A program made the position numbers and the translations under genes. This document shows positions 7,626 to 15,891 of a stretch of DNA of 17,744 nucleotides, piece by piece. Each line of letters starts with the position of its first letter. The stretch's first letter is position 1. Origin of the DNA: an uncultured Gammaproteobacteria bacterium (GTDB lineage: Bacteria; Pseudomonadota; Gammaproteobacteria; Pseudomonadales; Azotimanducaceae_A). The stretch lies in the NCBI GenBank assembly GCA_913049565.1, contig CAJWZG010000029.1, positions 1 through 17,744 of the forward strand. The letters run 5' to 3'. The notes below the pieces were generated by a model that saw only the letters and a program-made list of their open reading frames with translations, made no database searches and was not told the DNA's origin.

Positions 7626-8801
7626 TTAGACCCGCGCGTTAGGCCATAAGCGAAGGAAATTTTCGCTGTAAAACGCATCGCGAATCTGCGGTTCAGAGTG
7701 ATCCAAGAATCGTTCAAAACGACCAATAGGATCTTTTGTACCCTCGAGATGCGGATAATCGCTGGAGAAAAGATAAAGATCCGGATGCGAGTCGTTCATT
7801 AAGTAGGCGACGTCTTCATGGGAAAAAGGTGTGAAGGCCATTTGGTCGATCAACTGCTGAGACGGAGGACGATCGAAACGAACCGACTTATCGGACCGAC
7901 CGTAGATACGCGTTACCCAGTCAAGCCGCCGGCACATTTCTGGCACCCAACCTGCGCCTAACTCAACCGCCGCACCGCGCAGGCCCGGATGGCGATCGAA
8001 GACACCGTCGAGCAATAGCACGCTCAAAAACATCTCCGGGGTTTGATGCAGTACAGCTGCGTCTTTTGTTCGAACATTTTCCCCACCGCCAAGCCAGTCT
8101 TTAACCGGAGCGCGACCGTTATTTCCCCAGCTCTTCGACACTTGTAGTGGTGCACCACCGACATGCAAAACAAAGGGCACCTGTGCTTCTGCCAAACGTG
8201 CCCAAAAACCCTCCAACTCCACATGCCCGGGCGAACGGTCAATGGGGGCTCGATGAGGAACCCAAATCGCCTGCAGCCCTGCTTTGATAGCCCAGTCCAC
8301 CTCTTCAATCGCGCGGGCAGGATCGTCTAACGGCACAATGCCAACACCCATCAGTCGATCATCCGCGGAACAGAAGTCGAGCATGTGGCGGTTATGGGCC
8401 CGGGTCGCACCGTAGCGCAGCAAAGGATCTTTCTTACCACTCGGGTGGAAAGGAAAAGCTACGGAGTGGGTGGCAAAAACGAGCTGTTTTTTGAAGCCAA
8501 GCAAATCCAGTGCGGCTGAGCGATCTTGTCCATTGAAAGCGCCCAACGCCTGAATCTCTTTGGAGTTTTCGATCAGTGCATCACCCATGGCCAGCTGGGC
8601 AGCTATATGCTCGTCTGAGTGGCGGCCACCCTGATTCATTATGATATCCACTTCGTCGTCAGTTACGACGGATGCGGAATAACTGACCTCAGGAATTTGA
8701 TCGCGCAGACCCGGATCTGCATAGGCTTTCAAAAAATTTGGCAATTCCATGATGTGACTGTCGGCGTCGTAATACGCCCGGTCCGCTGACGCGTAGGCCA
8801 T
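7626..8801 (-). CDS. Amidohydrolase-2 family metal-dependent hydrolase/decarboxylase
   Basis: A 391-residue TIM-barrel protein of the COG2159 (ACMSD-like) amidohydrolase group. The metal motif D14-S-H16 in YYDADSH opens the barrel. H213 in FVLHVGG is the next likely metal ligand, and D348 in FSSDYPHLEG is the characteristic C-terminal aspartate. The family includes decarboxylases and hydrolases acting on aromatic or ring-cleavage products (ACMSD, gamma-resorcylate decarboxylase), so a non-oxidative decarboxylation or C-C/C-N hydrolysis is likely, substrate unknown. An AGGGGAA ribosome site precedes ATG 8801. It is the first gene of a minus operon with the cysteine-rich membrane-anchored protein. 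It is divergent across a 170-bp gap from the hydratase-like gene, which suits a shared catabolic theme. Confidence 0.88.
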   Translation of the reverse strand: MAYASADRAYYDADSHIMELPNFLKAYADPGLRDQIPEVSYSASVVTDDEVDIIMNQGGRHSDEHIAAQLAMGDALIENSKEIQALGAFNGQDRSAALDLLGFKKQLVFATHSVAFPFHPSGKKDPLLRYGATRAHNRHMLDFCSADDRLMGVGIVPLDDPARAIEEVDWAIKAGLQAIWVPHRAPIDRSPGHVELEGFWARLAEAQVPFVLHVGGAPLQVSKSWGNNGRAPVKDWLGGGENVRTKDAAVLHQTPEMFLSVLLLDGVFDRHPGLRGAAVELGAGWVPEMCRRLDWVTRIYGRSDKSVRFDRPPSQQLIDQMAFTPFSHEDVAYLMNDSHPDLYLFSSDYPHLEGTKDPIGRFERFLDHSEPQIRDAFYSENFLRLWPNARV

Positions 8802-8971
8802 GATGTTTCCCCTAACATTTAGCGCTCTAAAGATACCCCAACATTGCCCGCCGAAAAACCATTAACCCCAAACCACGCAACGGTTACGCGGCCCAAAAGG
8901 CGGGAATGTATCGTGCTAGAGTTTCCAACAATACACAGCAACAAAACCTGTCCCACAAAAAAGATATTTCT

Positions 8972-9751
8972 ATGGCCACATTGCTCGACATACTATGGCA
9001 ACTGCAAAACAAACCAGACAGCGACCCATCACCGCTATTTGAACACGCACAAATCGATGCTGACGAAGGTCAAGCACTTCAGTTTCAGCTGCTGGATCGA
9101 TGGCTCAACGAAGGAGAAGAGCTCGGAGGATGGAAAATTGGCATGACATCTGGGGAGTCTAGAGATGCTCTGGGTGTAGGCGTGCGACCGTCGGGTTTCG
9201 TATTGAAAAATAGAATGTTTCGCAGCGGTGCACAGATTCCACGCAGCCAATTGTTCACCGGAGGCGTGGAAAATGAGCTTTGTTTTATCGTTGGAGAAAA
9301 ACAAGGCGACGGTGCCACACCGCAGAGCGCCAGAGCAGCCATGGAGGGCATGACCGCGGGCTTTGAAATCAATCAGAAGCGACTACCACCCGGCTCTGCG
9401 GCCGGGCTGCGCATTGCTGACAACCTCTCCAACTGGGGCATCGTCTACGCCGACCCTGTCAAAGATGCGCAACTCACAGATGATCTTGCCAATATGCATG
9501 TAACGCTTAGTGAGATTGGCATCGGCAGCGAGAGGCAAATAGAGCATGTTGCCAGCGACGGCCACATGGACCCTCACTACGACTCTTTGGCCATTTTGGC
9601 CCAACGTCTGGCAGATTTTGGGCACGCGCTGATGCCCGGACAACAGGTCATTACCGGGGCTTACGGTAAAACCCCCTTCAGGATTGGTCACTTCGCCGGC
9701 GACTTCTCGTGTGGGATTGGCCGCGTGGAACTACAGCTAACCGACGACTGA
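8972..9751 (+). CDS. 2-oxopent-4-enoate hydratase-like (FAH superfamily)
   Basis: A 259-residue protein resembling the 2-keto-4-pentenoate hydratase / 2-oxohepta-diene-dioate hydratase branch of the fumarylacetoacetate hydrolase superfamily. It would hydrate or decarboxylate a dienol or keto-enoate formed in meta-cleavage routes. WKIGMTS at 54-60 is the family's KIG-T-S signature. E100 and E102 in GGVENEL, then E132 in FEI, match the three-carboxylate metal site seen in MhpD. DN at 150-151 precedes the active-site loop. I chose ATG 8972 (MATLLDIL) because the family N-terminus begins there. The region before it has no good SD and the frame remains open to 8906, so the start is uncertain. It is followed by two membrane proteins in the same direction, perhaps from a separate promoter at 9749. 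Confidence 0.85.
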   Translation: MATLLDILWQLQNKPDSDPSPLFEHAQIDADEGQALQFQLLDRWLNEGEELGGWKIGMTSGESRDALGVGVRPSGFVLKNRMFRSGAQIPRSQLFTGGVENELCFIVGEKQGDGATPQSARAAMEGMTAGFEINQKRLPPGSAAGLRIADNLSNWGIVYADPVKDAQLTDDLANMHVTLSEIGIGSERQIEHVASDGHMDPHYDSLAILAQRLADFGHALMPGQQVITGAYGKTPFRIGHFAGDFSCGIGRVELQLTDD

Positions 9752-9757
9752 TATAAT
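9749..9757 (+). promoter_or_regulatory. Extended -10 promoter candidate TGATATAAT
   Basis: A perfect TATAAT (9752-9757) preceded by TG-A gives an extended -10, which can work without a strong -35. The TGA part is the hydratase stop codon. The -35 region is poor. A start of transcription near 9764 would serve the membrane-protein genes at 9846 and 10452, independently of the hydratase. Confidence 0.45.
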
Positions 9758-9845
9758 CAACGGACTGAGGTTCAGCCGTATTCAACGCGCAGCCCTTGGG
9801 CTAACATCTTCGTTCTTTAATACTCAACAACCTGAGGCCAAGCAC

Positions 9846-10436
9846 GTGAGTGAGCCAACGATTAAGCCCGAACCCTCCCTGTTTTCGCTGATAGCCAGAG
9901 ATACAGCATTGGCTGTTGCTGCTTTATCGTTGTGGGCGGCAGCAGATACTTGGTACCTGGTCTCCGGGCTTTGGTTCGCGCAAGCGGTCAGCGTTTTGGA
10001 TGCCATATTTGTCGGCTATGTTCTTGGCGCCTTGTTCCATGAATGGGGACATTACACCGGAGCAAAATTATCCGGAGCCGTCGCGCCGCGAGTAAAATCC
10101 AAGGGCACGTCGCTGTTTCGATTCAACTTCGACATGGCAACCAATTCCCAGCGTCAGTTTCACTGGATGAGCTTTGGCGGTTGGGTATTCCATTGGGGGC
10201 TGCTAGCCATTTTACTTATCGCCTTGCCACTGGACAGCATCGGCCGTATCGCCCTGGTTAGCTCAGTATTCGGTTTTATTTTGTACGCGACCTTTATCGA
10301 AACCGGCATATTGCGTCAAACTCTCGGCGGCTCGGATCCTGCGGAAACTCTAGGCCAGCTGTCTGCTCGAACATTCCAACAGGCGAGCGTCGTCGGTTCG
10401 GTTGCAGGCTTGTTCGCGTTGGCAACACTTAGCTGA
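9846..10436 (+). CDS. Polytopic membrane protein with HEWGH motif (possible M50-like protease)
   Basis: A 196-residue integral membrane protein with about four hydrophobic stretches (roughly 20-50, 52-70, 110-130, 136-155), plus a C-terminal one near 181-195. The start is GTG 9846 with a weak TGAGG site upstream; no in-frame ATG is nearby. H65-E-W-G-H69 lies within the second hydrophobic segment as LFHEWGHYTGAKLSG. That is the intramembrane zinc motif HExxH with the 'GA-L-G' continuation seen in site-2-protease-type (M50) proteins. A second metal ligand, usually the Asp of a late LDG-type motif, might be D130 in LPLD, but this is uncertain. It may be a degenerate or minimal member. It is followed 15 bp later by the NrtS-like gene. 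No substrate can be named. Confidence 0.72.
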   Translation: MSEPTIKPEPSLFSLIARDTALAVAALSLWAAADTWYLVSGLWFAQAVSVLDAIFVGYVLGALFHEWGHYTGAKLSGAVAPRVKSKGTSLFRFNFDMATNSQRQFHWMSFGGWVFHWGLLAILLIALPLDSIGRIALVSSVFGFILYATFIETGILRQTLGGSDPAETLGQLSARTFQQASVVGSVAGLFALATLS

Positions 10437-10451
10437 TTCACAAAATCACCG

Positions 10452-10679
10452 ATGGCGCGCGCGATGTCATCATCCATATTTCGTGCTGACATTCATATGC
10501 GCGCCTGTAAAGTCGCACTGGTGGTTGGCTGCATCTTGGCCGCAATAAATCACGGTGATTCAATTTTGCAGGGGCAGATGACGGCTAACGCCTGGCTTCG
10601 TGTGCTCCTTACTTTTTGCGTACCTTATTGTGTGTCTTGGTACTCTGCTGTCAAAGCCGCATCGCAGGAGCCAGCTTAA
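10452..10679 (+). CDS. nrtS: NrtS-like small nitrate/nitrite transporter family protein
   Basis: A 75-residue protein with two hydrophobic segments: about 17-32, then a short INHGDSIL turn, then about 49-65. The VALVVGCILAAINHGDSIL and LLTFCVPYCVSWYSAV segments look, from memory, like the NrtS family, small two-helix membrane proteins linked to nitrate/nitrite transport in cyanobacteria and marine bacteria. The start is uncertain: ATG 10452 or 10464, or even 10497 where the family core begins; none has a strong SD. It begins 15 bp after the HEWGH gene, so the two are probably co-transcribed. The stop TAA is shared as TTAA with the convergent dioxygenase. No nitrate-assimilation genes are visible here, so a nitrate role is unsupported by context. 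Confidence 0.7.
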   Translation: MARAMSSSIFRADIHMRACKVALVVGCILAAINHGDSILQGQMTANAWLRVLLTFCVPYCVSWYSAVKAASQEPA

Positions 10680-11524
10680 TTGCTGATCCCTGCTTCTGTG
10701 AGCGGGTCTCCTGCCACTCGCACGTGGCGCATGACTCGAGGCTTTGAATAATCGTAGGGGCGTGCGCGATGCAACACGCAGCGGTTATCCCACATCACTA
10801 AATCACCGGGTGCCCATGTGTGCGCAAATACCCGAGATGGCTGGCAAGCAAATTCGGTCAAACGATCCAAAAGCGTCTCAGACTCAGATTCGCTTAGCCC
10901 GGGAATCCCGTGAGCATGCCGTCCGATAAACAGTGCTGGCCGACCCGTTACTGGGTGCACCTTGACCAAAGGCCGTAGTGGTATCGCTTGATCGCTTAAG
11001 CCATAGGACGCGCCAGCTTGCGGCTTGTGGCCAACTTTCGACTGGCTATAAAACAACGAGTGATACGCTGCTAAGTCAGCAATTTGTGCTTGGGTATCCG
11101 CGTCCAACGCATCATAGGCAGCTCGCATGTCGGCCCATTCGGTCTGGCCTCCTTCGCTTGGCACTCTTTCAGCGGCTAGCAGTGATGCGCGCGCCGATAG
11201 CGGCATATAAGTGCTGTCTGTATGCCATCCCTCGTTGCCTTTGAGTATTTGGAAGTGATCGCTGGCGGTATCTACCGAGCTGCCATCGGCTTTACGATTA
11301 CTGATGGGCACGGCTTTTCGATCAGACATTAATTGCTCTAGGTTGCCAATGCGCTCACCTAGGGCGATATGGGCAGATTCATGGATATGCTGACCTGGAA
11401 ACACCAACACCGCATACTCATACCAAGCTCTTTCTATCACCCCCCACGCGTCATCGCTGAGGGTGTTCAGATCAACCCCGGTTACTGTGGCGCCAAAGTG
11501 GCCGTTTATGGTTTCGATGTGCAT
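10676..11524 (-). CDS. TauD/TfdA family Fe(II)/2-oxoglutarate dioxygenase
   Basis: A 282-residue enzyme of the taurine/alpha-ketoglutarate dioxygenase superfamily, which hydroxylates a substrate using O2 and 2-oxoglutarate, releasing succinate and CO2. The iron triad is H101-x-D103 in WHTDSTY and H252 in VLHRARPY. T128 in GGQTEW is a typical 2-oxoglutarate contact, and the RVMRHVR segment (263-269) carries the arginine that binds the keto acid. Full length for the family, with all ligands present, so it is likely active. ATG 11524 has a GGAGAAGG site. It begins 33 bp after the aldo/keto reductase stop, so the two are an operon. The target could be a sulfonate, a carnitine-like amine or a terpenoid; the sequence does not decide. 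Confidence 0.9.
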   Translation of the reverse strand: MHIETINGHFGATVTGVDLNTLSDDAWGVIERAWYEYAVLVFPGQHIHESAHIALGERIGNLEQLMSDRKAVPISNRKADGSSVDTASDHFQILKGNEGWHTDSTYMPLSARASLLAAERVPSEGGQTEWADMRAAYDALDADTQAQIADLAAYHSLFYSQSKVGHKPQAGASYGLSDQAIPLRPLVKVHPVTGRPALFIGRHAHGIPGLSESESETLLDRLTEFACQPSRVFAHTWAPGDLVMWDNRCVLHRARPYDYSKPRVMRHVRVAGDPLTEAGISN

Positions 11525-11557
11525 AACACCTTCTCCCCAGTTCGCGTTGACAAACCG

Positions 11558-12586
11558 TTAGCTGGTGCCAATCGACAGCAAGTTGTCCACTGGCCTGTAT
11601 AACTCTTCGAGATAGACAACATCCTCAGCCGCCAAGTGGACAGCCGCTGCAGCCACCAGATCATCCAACTGACTTACCTTGGAGACGCCGACGATGGGCG
11701 CAGTGACCTCGGGCTTGCTCATAAGCCAAGCGACGGCTATCTGAGCTGGCGAACATTCATACTTGCCAGCGACCTCTATCACACGCTCTGCAATCGGGAA
11801 CACATGCTCGCCGTGATACAGCCCTTCGGTTCGTTTACGGTCTTGCCCTTGGGATCGGCTGGTGCTGCCTCCTCCAAATCCGCCTTGATAAGAGCCTGCC
11901 AAAATCCCTCTCGCCAAGGGTGACCAAGGTGTGAGTGCTACGCCAGTGCTCGCACAGTAAGGGTTCATCTCGCGTTCTTCTTCTCGATACACCAGATTGT
12001 GGTGATTTTGCATCGACACGAACTGAGTCCAGTTATTCATCTTTGCCGTTAGCTGTAATTCAGCAAACTGCCAAGCGAACATAGACGACCCACCCAGATA
12101 CAGAACTTTCCCTTCTTTTACGGCGTCGTGAAGACCCTCCAAGGTTTCTTCAATCGGCGTTCGCGCCGAGCCCGGTATGCCGTGGGGGTGGCGGTGAATC
12201 ACCAAGTGATCGATGTAGTCGTGGCCAGTTCGCTGCAAGCAGGCATCTATTCCTTCCCGAACATGCTTGCGGGACAAGCCGCCTTGGTTGGCACCCCGAC
12301 CCATGGGCATAGCTATTTTAGTAGCGAGCACGTATTCGTCACGCGGCAACAATTCTTTTAGCAATGGGCCGACAACTTCTTCAGACGCTCCCAGACCGTA
12401 GATGTCCGCACAGTCAAAGTAGAAGAGTCCGTGATCAATTGCCGCCTTAAAAATGGGCCTCGCTTCGTCGAGAGTGAGTGTCCAATCCCCTTGATGGCCA
12501 CGGCCGGGAATCCCAAAGTTCATCGTGCCAAGGCATAGTTGCGACACCCGAAGGCCGCTGTTGCCCAATTGAACCGCCTCTAACAT
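11558..12586 (-). CDS. Aldo/keto reductase
   Basis: A 342-residue (alpha/beta)8 NADPH-dependent aldehyde/ketone reductase. The catalytic tetrad is readable: D58 and Y63 (FDCADIYG), K90 (ATKIAMPMG) and H131 (LVIHRHPHG). GTMNFG near the start and the C-terminal 'AIVGVSK' segment with its NADP-binding role are typical of this family's yeast-YakC/oxidoreductase branch. ATG 12586 (MLEAVQLGNSGLRV) was chosen because a GAGGGGGAAAG ribosome site precedes it; the frame's extension to 12679 reads through the divergent promoter area. It leads an operon with the downstream dioxygenase, and is divergent from the FAD oxidoreductase. Substrate unknown. Confidence 0.9.
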   Translation of the reverse strand: MLEAVQLGNSGLRVSQLCLGTMNFGIPGRGHQGDWTLTLDEARPIFKAAIDHGLFYFDCADIYGLGASEEVVGPLLKELLPRDEYVLATKIAMPMGRGANQGGLSRKHVREGIDACLQRTGHDYIDHLVIHRHPHGIPGSARTPIEETLEGLHDAVKEGKVLYLGGSSMFAWQFAELQLTAKMNNWTQFVSMQNHHNLVYREEEREMNPYCASTGVALTPWSPLARGILAGSYQGGFGGGSTSRSQGQDRKRTEGLYHGEHVFPIAERVIEVAGKYECSPAQIAVAWLMSKPEVTAPIVGVSKVSQLDDLVAAAAVHLAAEDVVYLEELYRPVDNLLSIGTS

Positions 12587-12729
12587 CTTTCCCCCTCTTC
12601 CATCGTGGTTTCTTCTGCGGCCTCTTTTATAGCAGATATCGTGCAAACCGTGCTGGACAAGCCTTGGACCTCTTTTCACGCGGGCACAGGCTTTGCTACC
12701 GTGCGGCTATAACAAAAAAGAGATTTCTC

Positions 12730-14241
12730 ATGAATCAATCCATCGCCGTCGTAGGAGCAGGGATCTGCGGTCTTTTTACCGGCCTGTCTTTGGCACGCAA
12801 AGGTTTCGACGTCACCTTGTTTGAACGCGACGTGCCCCCCCCAGAGGGTCAGGCCGAAGATGCTTTTTTTTCCTGGCAGCGCAGAGGAGCAGCACAGTTT
12901 CGCCACCCCCATGCTTTCTTGGGTCTAATGTGCAGTGTGCTTGGCAAAAATTACCCCGACCTGCTTGAAGAACTACTGCAAGCGGGTGCCCGTAAACTCA
13001 CTTTTGAAGATATGGTACCCGACCATCTTGCGCACCAGTATCAGCCTGAACCTGGCGATGAAAAACTATGGATGCTGCTGTGCCGACGCGCGACCATCGA
13101 GACCGTGCTACGACACTATGTGTCGCGCGAGCCTAATTTGCGTATCCAAAGCCAGACTTACGTAACCGATGTACTTGTGGAAGCAGAGGAATCACCCACC
13201 GGTGAATCGACCCTCAAAGTCACAGGATTAGAGCTTACAGACCGGTACAACGACAATACCAAGACCACCCATAACGCTGACATCATCGTCAATGCTTCGG
13301 GTCGCGCAGATAAATTTTATCGATGGCTGCAAGCTAAGGGCGCAGACATTGTCGAACAAAGAGACGATGCAGAAATTGTGTACTACACCCGACACTACAA
13401 GCTCAATGAGGGCATCGCTGAGCCAAAGAGAGACAGTGAAAACCCTTCCGCTGGCGATCTCGGCTACCTAAAGTACGGGGTTTTTCCGGGCGATAACGGA
13501 CACTTTGCAATCATCGTTTGCCTGCCTAACGAAGAGAGCGAGCTTCGCGACGCTGTTAAAGACGGTGCGAAGTTCGACCAAATTTGTATGAACATTCCGG
13601 GCCTCGTGCCATGGATCAATGAAGACGCCGCCACACCAACAACGGCACCATTTGGCATCGGCGAGATACATGCGGTATGGCGCGACTACATCCCCAGCGA
13701 AAACAGCCCGAGATTGCTCAATTACTTTGCCGTCGGTGACGCCGCAGCGCGCACCAATCCGCTATACGGACGTGGCTGCAGTACCGGTACATTACACGCT
13801 CATTTATTGAGCGAAGTGTTAGGCAGCGAGCGCGACCCGTGGCAACGCGCTGTGGCATTCAAAGCAAAAACTGAGGAAGAAATCAGACCGATTTTCAATG
13901 CCAGTCTCAGCGAGGATAAAAACGGCATCAAAAAAGCGGCAGCAATACGCGAAGGCCGAAGCCTCGATAAAGCGAAGACGCTCAAACAATGGTTTGGTTT
14001 GGCCTTTGGCGATGCGCTGGTTGCAGCGGCAAAGTATCAGTTACACGTGCATCGCGGCATCATGCGTACGGTGAATCTGGTTGAAAAGCCCGGCGGTTTT
14101 CTTAAAGACCGGCGCATTAGAAATACCGTACTGCGCTACATGCTACGCGGCCGCAAACGAAATGCCGCTGCTCGAATTCAGCGGAGCGTTAGCCGTGACG
14201 ACATGATACGCGTGCTTGCCGAACCGGCACAAAACCCTTAA
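12730..14241 (+). CDS. FAD-dependent oxidoreductase (monooxygenase-like)
   Basis: A 503-residue FAD-binding protein. VVGAGICGLFTGLSLARKG (7-25) is the GxGxxG ADP-binding fold, with E32 for ribose. An RHPHAFLG element at 58-65, NASGR at 188-192 and FAVGDAAARTNP (333-344; G336-D337) are the pyrophosphate/ribityl motif features of flavin monooxygenases and related dehydrogenases. It probably hydroxylates or dehydrogenates a hydrophobic compound. ATG 12730 was chosen; the open frame reaches back to 12478 but that part lies over the divergent gene. The ribosome site (AAGAGA) is weak. It is followed 35 bp downstream by an SDR in the same direction, and divergent from the aldo/keto reductase and dioxygenase pair, so the four may serve one pathway. 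Confidence 0.88.
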   Translation: MNQSIAVVGAGICGLFTGLSLARKGFDVTLFERDVPPPEGQAEDAFFSWQRRGAAQFRHPHAFLGLMCSVLGKNYPDLLEELLQAGARKLTFEDMVPDHLAHQYQPEPGDEKLWMLLCRRATIETVLRHYVSREPNLRIQSQTYVTDVLVEAEESPTGESTLKVTGLELTDRYNDNTKTTHNADIIVNASGRADKFYRWLQAKGADIVEQRDDAEIVYYTRHYKLNEGIAEPKRDSENPSAGDLGYLKYGVFPGDNGHFAIIVCLPNEESELRDAVKDGAKFDQICMNIPGLVPWINEDAATPTTAPFGIGEIHAVWRDYIPSENSPRLLNYFAVGDAAARTNPLYGRGCSTGTLHAHLLSEVLGSERDPWQRAVAFKAKTEEEIRPIFNASLSEDKNGIKKAAAIREGRSLDKAKTLKQWFGLAFGDALVAAAKYQLHVHRGIMRTVNLVEKPGGFLKDRRIRNTVLRYMLRGRKRNAAARIQRSVSRDDMIRVLAEPAQNP

Positions 14242-14276
14242 ACCGTTCCCAAAGATTACGATCAAGGAAGCGCCCG

Positions 14277-15071
14277 ATGAAAAACCTTTTTTCAGTACAA
14301 GACAAAGTCGTCGTCGTCACCGGCGGTTCCAGAGGTATTGGCGAGATGATTGCGGCCGGCTATCTCGCAAATGGCGCCAAGGTGTATATCACATCCCGCA
14401 AGGCCGATGTTTGCAATGCCACGGCTGAGCGGCTGGCCGCTACTTGGGGTGGCAGCTGCACTTCAATTCCCGCAGATATGGCAACGCTGGCGGGTATTGA
14501 AGGCTTCGTTACCGAGCTAACCACGAAAGAAAACCACGTCGACATTCTAGTCAATAATGCGGGCGTGGCCTGGGGAGCCCCCTTGGAGGACTTCCCGGAA
14601 GTGGGGTGGGACAAAGTAATGGATACCAACGTGAAAGGCGTGTTCTTCTTAACGCAAAAGCTGCTTCCGCTGCTTGAGCAAAGTGCGGCGCATGAGTCAC
14701 CCTCATATGTGATTAACGTGGGCTCGATTGACGGCATTAAGACGCCAGTTTTTGACAACTTCTCTTACGGTCCATCAAAGGCTGCCGTGCATCACCTGAC
14801 CCGCGTGCTCGCGGCTCACCTGATCAAACGCAATATTATTGTAAATGGCATTGCCCCGGGCCCCTTCCCAACCTACATGCTCAGCACCGGCGTTGGGGCC
14901 GGTGGCGACACTGAAAATACAGACTGGGATGCAGTGGGCAAAGGCAACCCCAGGGGGCGGGTTGGCACCCCAGAGGATATTGCTGGGCTCGCTATCTTTC
15001 TCAGCTCTCGGGCCTGCGGCTTCACTGTGGGCGACGTGATTACCTGCGACGGCGGAACCGTCGTTTCCTGA
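14277..15071 (+). CDS. Short-chain dehydrogenase/reductase (SDR)
   Basis: A 264-residue classical SDR. TGGSRGIG at 15-22 binds the cofactor, and S40-R41-K42 after beta-2 favours NADP(H). NNAG is at 93-96, S150 is in NVGSIDG, and Y164 and K168 are in YGPSK. The end VITCDGG is usual for the fold. Reading and length resemble the RhlG/3-oxoacyl reductase-like branch, but the substrate could be any secondary alcohol. The start has AAGGAAG six bases upstream and lies 35 bp after the FAD oxidoreductase, so it is co-transcribed. It ends four bases short of the convergent acyl-CoA dehydrogenase-like gene. Confidence 0.92.
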   Translation: MKNLFSVQDKVVVVTGGSRGIGEMIAAGYLANGAKVYITSRKADVCNATAERLAATWGGSCTSIPADMATLAGIEGFVTELTTKENHVDILVNNAGVAWGAPLEDFPEVGWDKVMDTNVKGVFFLTQKLLPLLEQSAAHESPSYVINVGSIDGIKTPVFDNFSYGPSKAAVHHLTRVLAAHLIKRNIIVNGIAPGPFPTYMLSTGVGAGGDTENTDWDAVGKGNPRGRVGTPEDIAGLAIFLSSRACGFTVGDVITCDGGTVVS

Positions 15072-15075
15072 TCGG

Positions 15076-15891
15076 CTAATTTAGCTCGCGTCTCTGAATG
15101 CCCGGAGAGTACATGGCAATCAGGCGCTGATCTTGTTCCCAATGAGTTGCCGCGGATGAGGGGATTTCGGCTCGCAGCGTCTGCACGGCGTCATCAACTG
15201 CTTTGAGTTCCGCAAGCGTGGACTCGTCTTGCGGCGGGTGATCCGCTAGGGCTGCCAAGCGACCAATGATTGAACTGCATAGCTCTGAAGGTGCCCCAAA
15301 CTTTCCTGCCCATGCGCAAAAAGCCATGTAAATATAGAGGGTTTCACGCAGGCCAAAATGACCCACAACACTGGGATCCAAAGCCTTGGCCACGACAACT
15401 TCATCGAGTTTCGCAACTCCTTGACTCATTTCAGCGAGAAACGATCCGTACTTTGGCGTGAGGGTTAACCCGGGTGTACCGCGCTCAATGCAGTAGTAGC
15501 GAGCTTGCGCGCCGCGATCAGATTTGATGACCAGATGCGACAGTGATGCGCAACAAGCGACCCAGGTTTTGTAACCGCTGACATACACAACACCATCTTC
15601 CTGCCTCGATTTCACCCCAGGCAGCGGCGGCTTACCCTTACGGTCTTCGGATACGGCAAATGCCGCCATGCTATCCTCGGGGAGTTCGCTGAATGTATGT
15701 CGCAACGCGCATTGATAGCCAGCCACAAAGACCCATGCCATTCGATCAGAGAGCAACCCTCCCTGCACTGCTTTCTCCACGCGCGATGTGAGCGGGCCAA
15801 TATGTTGCAACCAAGCAGCCGAATAGGCGAGCTCATCGGCAAAGCTGATAGGCGAATAACTCTTGAGCGCCCGTGCATAATCAAGGGTCAT
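15076..15891 (-). CDS. Short acyl-CoA dehydrogenase-like protein
   Basis: A 271-residue protein with the middle beta domain of acyl-CoA dehydrogenases: AFAVSED (77-83), VVYVSGYKTWVACCA (101-115; the usual 'NGxKxWI' element), then ERGTPGLTL and KLDEVVV. Typical members have about 380 residues. Here the N-terminal helical part is only about 70 residues and the C-terminal helical bundle is about 90 (ending at 271), so part of the family's four-helix bundle and the usual region of the catalytic glutamate are missing. It may be a divergent or inactive flavoprotein, or a monooxygenase-like component. Its ATG overlaps the stop of the upstream dioxygenase remnant as ATGA, so the two were co-translated. 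It is convergent with the SDR. Confidence 0.75.
   Translation of the reverse strand: MTLDYARALKSYSPISFADELAYSAAWLQHIGPLTSRVEKAVQGGLLSDRMAWVFVAGYQCALRHTFSELPEDSMAAFAVSEDRKGKPPLPGVKSRQEDGVVYVSGYKTWVACCASLSHLVIKSDRGAQARYYCIERGTPGLTLTPKYGSFLAEMSQGVAKLDEVVVAKALDPSVVGHFGLRETLYIYMAFCAWAGKFGAPSELCSSIIGRLAALADHPPQDESTLAELKAVDDAVQTLRAEIPSSAATHWEQDQRLIAMYSPGIQRRELN

Noticed and set aside
9786..9805. AGCCCTTGGGCT as a terminator hairpin
   Set aside because: The loop would be two bases and no T-run follows.
12478..12729. Long N-terminal extension of the FAD oxidoreductase frame
   Set aside because: It overlaps the start and promoter area of the divergent aldo/keto reductase, and the FAD-binding fold begins right after ATG 12730.
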